The translations under genes and the position numbers were made by a program. This document shows, in pieces, positions 49,979 through 59,152 of a DNA stretch of 64,000 bases. The notes under the pieces are model-generated. The model made no database searches. It was not told the origin of the DNA and saw only the letters and a list, made by a program, of their open reading frames with translations. This DNA is from Olsenella sp. An293 (GTDB lineage: Bacteria > Actinomycetota > Coriobacteriia > Coriobacteriales > Atopobiaceae), in the NCBI RefSeq assembly GCF_002159495.1, contig NZ_NFIT01000002.1, positions 124,001-188,000 of the forward strand. The letters are read 5' to 3'. The stretch's first letter is position 1. Each line of letters opens with the position of its first letter.

Positions 49979-50003
49979 TTTCCTCAGTTGACAGCTGAGG
50001 AAA
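49979..50003. promoter_or_regulatory. Shared palindromic operator, copy 3 (perfect arms)
   Basis: A 25-bp palindrome with core CCTCAGTTGACAGCTGAGG (49982-50000), between the divergent PH-like operon and the 369-aa lipoprotein gene. It can control both. It is the most symmetric of the three copies. Confidence 0.75.
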
Positions 50004-50073
50004 CCAGGAGGGCTCGCTCTCACAATGTGACTGACTTGGGTTGCTTTCAGGCACAGCGTCAAGGGAGGCACGC

Positions 50074-51183
50074 ATGAAGTGGGAGCCGGCGGGAAAGAAT
50101 GCGCCCGGAGGAAAGAGGGGCAAGAAGAACAGGCTTCTGATTGCTGTTGCCGTGATCGCCGTCATTGCAATCATTGGCCGCATAGCGAGCTGCGGCGGTG
50201 GCGGTGGAGGCGGCAATGCGACTGAGAAGCTCGAGTGGCCAACGACTGGCCTGGCAACCGTGCTGCCCAAGCCGAACTCTGACAAGGGTGAGGTCGTCAT
50301 CGACAACGACGATATGTTTGATGCCAACATTGATGGCTGGGCAAAGTCTGACTACGACGCATATGTCGAGCAATGCAAGGAGCGCGGATTCACGATCGAG
50401 GCATCGGACGGCGGAAGCACGTACGAAGCGTTCCTCGACGACGGTCATCACCTGAGGCTCATGTTCTATGACGGCATGGAACAAATGGATATTACGCTCG
50501 AGGCACCCATTGAGCTGGGTACCATCACATGGCCCACGGCTGGGGCGGGCGCCCTCGTGCCCGCGCCCACCTCGACGACGGGCAAAATCAACTCCGACAG
50601 TTCGACGCACTTCTCTGCGAGCGTGGGCGAGACGGGGCCCGAGGCGTATTCCTCATATGTCGAGGCGTGCATTGCCGCGGGGTTCAACGTTGACTACAAC
50701 CGCGGTGACGATAGCTTTACTGCAGATAACGCCGCCGGTGCTCATGTGAGCGTCAGGTACGAGGGGTTTAGCGTCATGAGCGTGTCCGTCGACGCGCCCG
50801 AGGCTTCTGCCGAGCAGGCGGAGCAGCCCGTCGAGACGCCGGCGGAGCCCGAGGCGCCCGCCCCTACGGATGGGGCCCCTGCGGCACCGTCCGAGACCAC
50901 CGCGGAGACTACGGGAACCACCTCTGACTTCCGGGCCATGGTGGATGAGTACGAGGCATTCATGAACTCCTACTGCGACTTTATGGAGACGTACAGCAGT
51001 GACTCCGGAAACGTCGTGAGCATGGCAATCGACTATGCCAGCATGATGGCTCAGTACGGAGACTGGGCAACGAAGATAGACGCCGTTGACGAGAGCGCGC
51101 TCAGCGCCGAGGACAACCAGTACTTCATTGATGCCCAGACCAGAATCAACCAGCGTCTGTGGAGCATCGGCCTAAGCGAGTAG
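50074..51183 (+). CDS. DUF6591-like surface protein, long form
   Basis: 369-residue protein with a basic N-terminus and TM/signal segment (about 22-38), a Cys at the end of it (IASCGGGGG), possibly lipid-anchored. Two related domains of about 100 residues follow (each opening TTGL... or TTG... with WPT...L-P-P), then a Pro/Glu/Ala spacer and the same C-terminal helical domain as the lipoprotein at 47492 (EYEAFMNSYCDFMETYSSDS). ATG 50074 has AGGGAGG upstream. It lies downstream of operator copy 3. Confidence 0.75.
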   Translation: MKWEPAGKNAPGGKRGKKNRLLIAVAVIAVIAIIGRIASCGGGGGGGNATEKLEWPTTGLATVLPKPNSDKGEVVIDNDDMFDANIDGWAKSDYDAYVEQCKERGFTIEASDGGSTYEAFLDDGHHLRLMFYDGMEQMDITLEAPIELGTITWPTAGAGALVPAPTSTTGKINSDSSTHFSASVGETGPEAYSSYVEACIAAGFNVDYNRGDDSFTADNAAGAHVSVRYEGFSVMSVSVDAPEASAEQAEQPVETPAEPEAPAPTDGAPAAPSETTAETTGTTSDFRAMVDEYEAFMNSYCDFMETYSSDSGNVVSMAIDYASMMAQYGDWATKIDAVDESALSAEDNQYFIDAQTRINQRLWSIGLSE

Positions 51184-51205
51184 CGCGCGACGAGAGGAAC
51201 GTCGA

Positions 51206-51241
51206 GCGGGCCCGGGCGCCTTTGACGTGCGCCCGGGCCCG
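51206..51241 (+). terminator. Terminator-like hairpin after the surface-protein gene
   Basis: A near-perfect GC-rich stem (51207-51219 with 51229-51241) has a 9-nt loop. The tail is GTCGCTC rather than T-rich, so efficiency is uncertain. Confidence 0.5.
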
Positions 51242-51254
51242 TCGCTCGGTCAGC

Positions 51255-51283
51255 CGTGGAAAAGTGACTGTCACTTTTCCACG
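51255..51283. repeat. REP-like palindrome with GTGACTGTCAC core
   Basis: CGTGGAAAAGTGA and TCACTTTTCCACG are exact inverted copies around CTG. It abuts the stop codon of the convergent minus-strand fusion gene. The core resembles that of the AATTGGGGAC palindromes. Confidence 0.8.
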
Positions 51284-53863
51284 CTAGCAGGTGGCGCCGC
51301 CGGTGACGTCCTTTGCCAGGATGGCCTCTTTGTCGATCGGGGCGGTCAGCAGCTTGTCCTGCACGTAGTCAAAGCCGAGGCGCGCGACGGTGTCGGCAAA
51401 GCGCTCGCCGCTCACGCCCTCGTCGCGGAAGAAGAGGATCGACCGCTCAACGACGTCCATGACCTCCTCCTCGCTGGTGAAGATCTTGTCCAGCGGGATG
51501 CCGTGGGCCGTCTTCTTGCCCCAGCGCCCGCCGATGTAGACCTTGCAGCCCGCAAGCCCCTCGGTCACGGCGCCAAACGGACAGCTGCCCACGCAGCGAC
51601 CGCAGTGGTTGCACAGCGACTCGTCGATGGTGATCTTGCCGTCCGGCCCCACCTGTGCGTCTCCCATGGGGCATGCCTTCACCACCTGGCAGACCTTGCA
51701 CGCGCGGCACTTCTCGAGGTCGACCTGCGGCACGCGCTGCCCGACGATGCCCAGGTCGTTGAGGTCGGGCTTGACGCACATGTTGGGGCAGCCGCCCACG
51801 GCGATCTTGAACTTGTGCGGCAACTCGATGCCGTGGTAGCCCACGTAGAAGCGCTCGTGCAGCTTCTCGGAGAGGTCAAAGGTGTCGATGAGGCCGTACT
51901 GGCAGGTGGTGCCCTTGCAGCTCACGACCGGGCGCACCTTGGAGCCGGTGCCGCCGGCGTCGAGGCCGTGGTCTTGCAGGAAGGCGATGCACGCGTCGAT
52001 CTGCTCGTACTTGACGCCCTGAATCTCCAGCGTGAGGCGCGTGGTCATGGTGACCTCGCCGGAGCCAAAGCGCTCGGCGGCCTCGGCTACGACCTTCTGC
52101 TCTGCCGAGGTCAGCTTGCCGTTGCGCGTGATCACGCGCACGTTGAAGACGTCGTCAAAGCGCTTGTCCTGCAGGCATCCCAGGCCCTTGAGGCGCTTGA
52201 TCTCCGCGGCGGGCAGCTTCGTGCCAGCCGGGCGCGGCACGCGGACCTCGTTGAACGTGATGCCACCCTCGAGTACGCGCGTGTTGGTGTAGCCGGCGGC
52301 CTTGAGGCGGTTCTGCGTAAAGTAGCCGCGCTTGCCCTTGGCGCACACGAGCAGGAGCTTCTCGTCCTTGGCATGGCCGGGCAGGCCATCCGCGCCGATC
52401 TTGGTGAGGTCGGCCCACTCCGCGCCAGGGATGGTGGGCGCAGGCAGCACGTCGATGACCTGGTAGTCCGCGGCGCCGCCGGCGGCGTACTCGGCCGGCG
52501 TGAAGCTCTCGAGCTCGCCTGCGAGCTTGTTCTCCAGGATATAGGCGGTCGTGACCAGCGGGTGGATGGCGGTCGAGAAGGGCGGTGCGTAGGAGAGGTC
52601 CATGAGGTCGAGGTCCTCGACGGCGAGCTTTTGGTAGAGCGCCGTCACCATCACGTCCACGACCTTGTCCACCGCGCCGGCACCGAGCGCCTGCACGCCG
52701 AGCAGGCGGTGCGTCGCGCGGTCCGCAATGAGCTTGATGAAAAAGCTCGAGGAGCCGGGGTAGTAGTGGGCCTTGTCGTCCACCACCGAGACCACGCCCA
52801 CCGGGTCAAAGCCCGCTTCGCGCGCGGCCGCCTCGGTGAGGCCGGTGCGGCCACCGTTGAGCGATGGCAGCAGCCGCACCACGCCGGTTCCGAGCGCGCC
52901 GGGGTAGGCCGTCGGCGTGCCCGTGAGCGTGCGGGCGATCGCGCGACCGGCGATGTTGGCCGTCGATCCCATGGCGCTCCAGAACGGGAGCCCGGTGATG
53001 GCGTTCGTGACCTCGGCGCAGTCGCCGGCGGCGTAGACGTCCGGCAGGTTGGTGGCGCCGAACTCGTCCACGAGCACGCAGCCCTTGAGCGTCTCCACGC
53101 CGGAGCCCTCGAGCCAGCCGGTGTTGGGCCGGATGCCAATGGAGAGGACCACGAGGTCGGCCGGCAGCACGCCCGCGCCGGTCTCCACTCCCTCGGCCTT
53201 GCCGTCGCCAACGATGCCCTTGAGCGGGCACGACGTCATCACGCGCACGCCGGCGGCCTTGAGCTGGCGCTGGGCGAAGCCGGCCATCTCGGGGTCGAAG
53301 ACGTTGGGCAGGATCTGCGGCATCGCGTCGATCACGGTGACGGAGAGGCCACGCGCGAGCAGGTTCTCGGCCACCTCCAGGCCGATGAAGCCGGCACCCA
53401 CCACAACAGCGCGCCGCGCGCCCGCCTCGACGGCCGCGCGGATGGCCTCCGCGTCGTCCGGCGTGCGCACGGTGAAGACGCCGGGCAGGTCGGTCCCGGG
53501 CAGGCCGGCGGGCACAAACGGCGAGGCGCCGGTGGCGATGACGAGCTTGTCGTACTTCTCGCCGTGCTCGGAGCCGTCCTTCTCGCGCACCGTGACCTCG
53601 TGCGCGGCGGCGTCGAGCGCCACCGCCTCCACGCCCGTGCGCACCTCCACGCCGGTGAGCCCCGCGTAGGCGGCCGGCGTGTTCACGATGAGCTCGCCGC
53701 GGGTCTTGATGTCGCCGCCGATGTAGTAGGGCAGCCCGCAGCCCGCGTAGCTGATGTCCTCGCCCTTGGTGACAACGGTGACGTCTGCCGAGCGGTCGCA
53801 GCGCTTGAGCTTGGCCGCAACCTTGGTTCCAGCGGCCACGCCGCCGACGATCAGGTATCTCAT
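51284..53863 (-). CDS. NADH oxidase - rhodanese - sulfite-reductase fusion protein
   Basis: 859-residue fusion. Residues 1-460: FAD/NAD pyridine nucleotide-disulfide reductase of the CoA-disulfide reductase/Nox type (VGGVAAGTK, redox Cys42 in SYAGCGLPYY, GAGFIGLEVAENL). About 465-545: rhodanese-like domain with Cys in LLLVCAKGKRG. About 550-859: siroheme/[4Fe-4S] half-repeat of dissimilatory sulfite reductases, with SCKGTTC and GGCPNMC, then two ferredoxin [4Fe-4S] motifs (CRACKVCQVVKACP and CNHCGRCVGSCP). Predicted to pass electrons from NADH to siroheme and reduce sulfite or a related S/N compound. ATG 53863 has GAGAGGA upstream. Confidence 0.9.
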   Translation of the reverse strand: MRYLIVGGVAAGTKVAAKLKRCDRSADVTVVTKGEDISYAGCGLPYYIGGDIKTRGELIVNTPAAYAGLTGVEVRTGVEAVALDAAAHEVTVREKDGSEHGEKYDKLVIATGASPFVPAGLPGTDLPGVFTVRTPDDAEAIRAAVEAGARRAVVVGAGFIGLEVAENLLARGLSVTVIDAMPQILPNVFDPEMAGFAQRQLKAAGVRVMTSCPLKGIVGDGKAEGVETGAGVLPADLVVLSIGIRPNTGWLEGSGVETLKGCVLVDEFGATNLPDVYAAGDCAEVTNAITGLPFWSAMGSTANIAGRAIARTLTGTPTAYPGALGTGVVRLLPSLNGGRTGLTEAAAREAGFDPVGVVSVVDDKAHYYPGSSSFFIKLIADRATHRLLGVQALGAGAVDKVVDVMVTALYQKLAVEDLDLMDLSYAPPFSTAIHPLVTTAYILENKLAGELESFTPAEYAAGGAADYQVIDVLPAPTIPGAEWADLTKIGADGLPGHAKDEKLLLVCAKGKRGYFTQNRLKAAGYTNTRVLEGGITFNEVRVPRPAGTKLPAAEIKRLKGLGCLQDKRFDDVFNVRVITRNGKLTSAEQKVVAEAAERFGSGEVTMTTRLTLEIQGVKYEQIDACIAFLQDHGLDAGGTGSKVRPVVSCKGTTCQYGLIDTFDLSEKLHERFYVGYHGIELPHKFKIAVGGCPNMCVKPDLNDLGIVGQRVPQVDLEKCRACKVCQVVKACPMGDAQVGPDGKITIDESLCNHCGRCVGSCPFGAVTEGLAGCKVYIGGRWGKKTAHGIPLDKIFTSEEEVMDVVERSILFFRDEGVSGERFADTVARLGFDYVQDKLLTAPIDKEAILAKDVTGGATC

Positions 53864-54003
53864 GGTGTTCCTCTCCTCTTGCGTTGCCTCGCGCAGCGCG
53901 TCCAATTCCATGGTAGGCCGAGCTGGATGTCGTTGTCCTGGGATTTGCGGCAGCGGCGAGGTCTTGGTCGCGTGAGGTCTGAACGTGTTCGGCTGGGAGA
54001 TGT

Positions 54004-54235
54004 CTGCAAAATAGCCCTCCAATCCATTTTCGGCCGGCGCCCGGAACAAAACCGCCCTTCGATCCATGGAAAAATGGGCTATCAGAGTGTCTTTCCGATT
54101 GCCGGCCGATCGGTCAACTGCGATTTTGTTCTGCAGCCTCGGCGAACGCTGCCGCATCGCCTCAAAACCTCATGGATCGAAGCTCGGTTTTGTTCTGTAC
54201 GTCGGCCAAAAATGGATCGGAGGAAGATTTTGCAG
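54004..54235. repeat. 232-bp element with 65-nt imperfect terminal inverted repeats
   Basis: The left arm 54004-54068 and the reverse complement of 54171-54235 agree at about 53-55 of 65 positions. Both arms begin CTGCAAAAT and contain GAACAAAACCG. The 102-nt middle holds one more inverted copy of the GAACAAAA motif. No coding frame is evident. It occupies about half of the 503-bp gap between the divergent fusion gene and the NifX-like gene; the rest shows nothing I can name. Confidence 0.8.
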
Positions 54236-54366
54236 GGTCGCCTGTCCCGACGCTGCGGTCTGGTTCGTCGGCGGTTTGCGCCTGACGTCGCTTGCTGCCA
54301 GAATGGCCTCGTCTAGCAGCGCGGGTGCCGGTCGTGCCGGAACGCCCGCAACGAGAGGAGATTCCC

Positions 54367-54729
54367 ATGAAGGTTGCCATCCCCACCCTCGGCAAGGGTG
54401 GTCTGGACTGCGAGCGCTCCGGTCACTTTGGCCACTGCGACTGCTTCACCGTGGTCGATGTCGAAAACGGCGAGGTGGGCGCCGTGAGCGTCATCGATAA
54501 CCCGCCCCACGAGGAGGGTGGCTGCATGCGTCCCGTGGCGCTGCTCGCCGAGAACGGCATCGACGCCATCGTTGCTGCCGGCATGGGCATGCGCCCCATG
54601 ATGGGTTTCGCGCAGGCGGGCATCACCGTCTTCTTCGAGAACCAGACCCCGGGCGTGGGCGACGTCGCGCAGATGGCCGCCTCCGGAACCCTCCCCGTCA
54701 TGGGCGAGGAGCACGCCTGTCATCACTAG
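54367..54729 (+). CDS. NifX/NifB-C-terminal-like Fe-Mo cofactor family protein
   Basis: 120-residue single-domain protein of the dinitrogenase iron-molybdenum cofactor family: MKVAIPTLGKGGLD, RSGHFGHCDCF and GAVSVIDN at the N-terminus, then a Met-rich GMGMRPMMGF segment. Members bind metal clusters or metal anions and are found in anaerobes without nitrogenase. The C-terminus ends HACHH. ATG 54367 with GAGAGGAG upstream. It is 1 bp from the chelatase-like gene. Confidence 0.88.
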   Translation: MKVAIPTLGKGGLDCERSGHFGHCDCFTVVDVENGEVGAVSVIDNPPHEEGGCMRPVALLAENGIDAIVAAGMGMRPMMGFAQAGITVFFENQTPGVGDVAQMAASGTLPVMGEEHACHH

Positions 54730-54730
54730 C

Positions 54731-55447
54731 GTGTCCGATGCCCTGGTCATAGCCGGCTGTCTCTCAGGCGAGAGTGGCGACGCGGGCGTCATGGCCCTGG
54801 TTGACGAGCTTGGCGCGGCAGTCGGCGCCGACGTGACGCTGCGCGCCCGCACGGGCGGCAGGCCCGTGGGGCGGTCGCTGCCCGAGGTGCTGGTGGACCT
54901 GCGAGAGCGCGGCGCGCGGCGCGCGATCGTGGTGACCACGCACGTGGCCGACGGCCGCTTGCAGCGCGAGGCGGCCGCCGCCGTGCGCGCCGCCGCCTCC
55001 GGCTTCGACGAGCTCCGACTCGCCCCGCCTCTGCTCGCGGACGAGAAGGACCTGGCCGCCGTCGCCCGCGCGCTCGATATGGCGCTGCCCGCGTCCCCCG
55101 GCCGCGTCACCGTCCTTGCCGGACACCGCGGCGCCGAGTGCGAGGCCGCCCTCGCTCGGTTGGAAGCCGCGCTGCGCGACCGTGGTCGCGGCGACGTGCT
55201 GGTTGACACGCCCGAGCGTCTGTCGGCGCGCGTCTCGTCGAGTTCCGAGCGGCAGGTGCTCCTCGCCCCCTTCCTCATGGCCCTTGGCCATCACGCCATT
55301 CACGACGTGCTGGTCGAGCTCCGCGCGGAGCTGGAAGGCGCCGGCCTTGACGTGGCCCCTTGGCCGCACTCCTTGGCCGAGCTCCCCGCCATCCGCGCGC
55401 TCGTCGTCGACCACGCGCTCTGTCAGTTGGGGACAGTCCCCAACTGA
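54731..55447 (+). CDS. CbiK-like sirohydrochlorin chelatase
   Basis: 238-residue protein resembling class II chelatases of the CbiK type, which insert Fe or Co into sirohydrochlorin. Candidate metal-binding His occur in VLAGHRGAE and LGHHAIHDV. Its place next to the siroheme-type fusion enzyme suggests that it makes siroheme for it (inference). GTG start 1 bp after the NifX-like stop. The last eight codons (CQLGTVPN) and the stop are supplied by a REP-like palindrome, so the native C-terminus was replaced or extended. Confidence 0.6.
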   Translation: MSDALVIAGCLSGESGDAGVMALVDELGAAVGADVTLRARTGGRPVGRSLPEVLVDLRERGARRAIVVTTHVADGRLQREAAAAVRAAASGFDELRLAPPLLADEKDLAAVARALDMALPASPGRVTVLAGHRGAECEAALARLEAALRDRGRGDVLVDTPERLSARVSSSSERQVLLAPFLMALGHHAIHDVLVELRAELEGAGLDVAPWPHSLAELPAIRALVVDHALCQLGTVPN

Positions 55448-55489
55448 CAGAAAGGTTTTATGTAAATTGGGGACTGTCCCCAACTAACA
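55420..55489. repeat. Paired REP-like palindromes
   Basis: The first copy, 55420-55450, is a perfect palindrome (TGTCAGTTGGGGAC around A). The second, 55461-55489, is imperfect. The linker AAAGGTTTTAT between them is similar to that of the pair at 59061-59131, so the pair is one composite element of about 70 bp. Confidence 0.85.
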
Positions 55490-55516
55490 GACTCGCCCGA
55501 CAGAGAGGGATCGCCC

Positions 55517-56065
55517 ATGAAGCTCGTCATCGCCTCAGATATCCACGGCGCCGCTGACGCCTGCGCCCGGCTCATGTCCGCCATCGAGGCGGAGTCTCCC
55601 GATCGCGTGGTCCTTCTGGGCGACCTGCTCTATCACGGACCGCGCAACGACCTCCCCGCGGACTATGCGCCAAAGCGCGTGATAGAGATGCTCAACTCCA
55701 TCGCTGACCGCGCGATCGCCGTGCGAGGCAACTGCGAGGCCGAGGTCGACCAGATGGTCCTCAACTTCCCCTGCATGGCCGACCACAACATCCTGGTCGA
55801 CCCCACCGCAGACGGCGACCCGTACACGCTCTTCCTCACGCACGGCCATGTCTACGGCCCCGGGTATCACAACAGCGTGGACGCATGGCCCACGCTTCCC
55901 GAGCGCTCGGCCCTGGTTTATGGCCACACGCACATCAAGGTGAGCGAGAAGAACGAGGAGCGCGGAGCGTGGGTCTTCAACCCCGGCTCCGTGGGCATCC
56001 CCAAGGACGGTTCGGCCAGCTATGGCGTCTACGAGAACGGGCACTTTGAGCATCGCCTGCTGTAG
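55517..56065 (+). CDS. yfcE: YfcE-type metallophosphoesterase
   Basis: 182-residue calcineurin-like phosphodiesterase. Metal ligands are seen in VIASDIHG, LLGDLLYHGP, VRGNCEAEVD, LTHGHVYG and YGHTHI, and the C-terminal NPGSVGIPK is typical of YfcE. ATG 55517 with GAGAGGGA upstream. It lies alone between the REP pair and the dnaK promoter. Confidence 0.93.
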   Translation: MKLVIASDIHGAADACARLMSAIEAESPDRVVLLGDLLYHGPRNDLPADYAPKRVIEMLNSIADRAIAVRGNCEAEVDQMVLNFPCMADHNILVDPTADGDPYTLFLTHGHVYGPGYHNSVDAWPTLPERSALVYGHTHIKVSEKNEERGAWVFNPGSVGIPKDGSASYGVYENGHFEHRLL

Positions 56066-56081
56066 GCCCGTCCCTCCTCAA

Positions 56082-56132
56082 CTCCACACGTCAAAAAATC
56101 TCATATGTGGAGACTTAGATAATGTATAGAAT
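56082..56132 (+). promoter_or_regulatory. dnaK promoter and candidate HspR operator
   Basis: CTCCACA (56082-56088) and TGTGGAG (56106-56112) form an inverted repeat, with weaker pairing outside. TAGAAT (56127-56132) is a -10 candidate. The repeat differs from the known streptomycete HAIR (CTTGAGT-N7-ACTCAAG), but the operon encodes HspR, so an operator is expected here. CTTTGTGGAGACTCC at 60609-60623 resembles one half. Confidence 0.5.
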
Positions 56133-56224
56133 CGAAGCGCATGGGGGATAAACTCCACCGTACAGAAAAGGAATCACGCGAGAGGGGCGCGCACGCGGCC
56201 CCGCGCAGGAAAAGGAGAGCAACC

Positions 56225-58126
<1,902 letters not shown>

Positions 58127-58156
58127 CTCGGGGCCGGCGCAACGTACTTGAGATCG

Positions 58157-58184
58157 GGGGCGGCCGCGGCTTCGCGACCGCCCC
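58157..58184 (+). terminator. Intra-operon hairpin between dnaK and grpE
   Basis: 12-bp stem (58157-58168 with 58173-58184, one mismatch/G-U) and loop GCTT, followed by only TTCG. It probably attenuates transcription so that dnaK is made in excess of grpE and dnaJ. Confidence 0.5.
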
Positions 58185-58244
58185 TTCGCAGAAGGTGGCA
58201 AGGGGAGCGCCCCTTGACCCATCGGAATGTTTGAGGAGGGTGAC

Positions 58245-59039
58245 GTGAAGGTGCCCATCGAGGTAGAGGACGAGAAGAACAAGGCCGTGGAGCCCGAGGA
58301 GACGGAGTCCGTCGAGAACACGTCGGCCGAGCCGACGGAGGCAGAGGACGGGGTCGATGCCGAGGCCGCGGCCGTCGAGCCGGAGGATCCTGGCGACAAG
58401 GACGAGGAGGCCGAGGAGCGCGCCCGCGTCGAGGCCGCCATCCGCGCCGGCGAGGAGGCCGCGGAGCGCGAGCTCGCGGCCGACGCCGGCAAGCTCCGCG
58501 AGGAGCGCGACGAGCTCCAGAAGAAGCTCTCCGACGTCGAGGACCAGATCGAGGCGGCGAAGAAGGAGGCCTCCGAGGCCACCGATCGCATGCTGCGCCT
58601 CCAGGCCGACTGGGAGAACTACCGCCGCCGTACGGCAGCCGAGCGCCTCGCCGAGAAGGAGCGCGCGGCCGAGGGGCTGGTCACCAACCTGCTCCCCGTG
58701 ATCGACGACATCGAGCGCGCCATCGAGCACGCCGGCGCCACGGAGGACAACGATCAGCTCAAGCAGTTCGTCGACGGCGTGAGCGCCGTGCACGCGAAGA
58801 TGCTGAGCGTGCTTTCCAAGGAGGGCGTCGAGCCCATCGACCCGGCGGGGAAGGCCTTCGACCCGCTTGCCCACCAGGCCGTCGGTCGCGTGGAGGACAA
58901 GGACGCGTTTGACGAGACCGTCGCGCAGGTCTACCAGAAGGGCTACAAGATGGGCGAGAAGGTCATCCGCGCCGCCATGGTGACGGTGACCTACGGCGGC
59001 CCCAAGCGCCCCGCGGAGCCTGAGGCCGAGGAGGAGTAG
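58245..59039 (+). CDS. grpE: Nucleotide exchange factor GrpE
   Basis: 264-residue DnaK exchange factor. A long acidic N-terminus (about 1-85) precedes the coiled coil (about 85-130) and core with RLQADWENYRRR and the C-terminal beta domain (VARVEDKDAFDETVAQVYQKGY-like). I chose GTG 58245, which has GAGGAGG 5 nt upstream; ATG 58227 has no ribosome site. Longer than average owing to the acidic N-terminal tail. Confidence 0.93.
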   Translation: MKVPIEVEDEKNKAVEPEETESVENTSAEPTEAEDGVDAEAAAVEPEDPGDKDEEAEERARVEAAIRAGEEAAERELAADAGKLREERDELQKKLSDVEDQIEAAKKEASEATDRMLRLQADWENYRRRTAAERLAEKERAAEGLVTNLLPVIDDIERAIEHAGATEDNDQLKQFVDGVSAVHAKMLSVLSKEGVEPIDPAGKAFDPLAHQAVGRVEDKDAFDETVAQVYQKGYKMGEKVIRAAMVTVTYGGPKRPAEPEAEEE

Positions 59040-59060
59040 CCCTTCGCGCCCGGACGCGCC

Positions 59061-59131
59061 TGTGAATTGGGGACAGTCCCCAATTCACATAAATGTTTTC
59101 TATAAATTGGGGCCTGTCCCCAATTCGCACA
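59061..59131. repeat. Paired REP-like palindromes inside the dnaK operon
   Basis: First copy 59061-59089 (perfect, TGTGAATTGGGGAC around A), second copy 59101-59131 (imperfect). The pair lies between the grpE stop and the dnaJ start with the same order and linker type (AAATGTTTTC) as the pair at 55420. Confidence 0.85.
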
Positions 59132-59152
59132 CCGAGAGGAGGCTCGTGCAAC

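Noticed and set aside
51227-54316. Plus-strand open frame of 1029 codons
   Set aside because: Antisense shadow of the NADH-oxidase/sulfite-reductase fusion, whose cofactor motifs are unambiguous.
56066-56224. CIRCE element for the dnaK operon
   Set aside because: No TTAGCACTC-N9-GAGTGCTAA is present; an HspR gene in the operon explains regulation.
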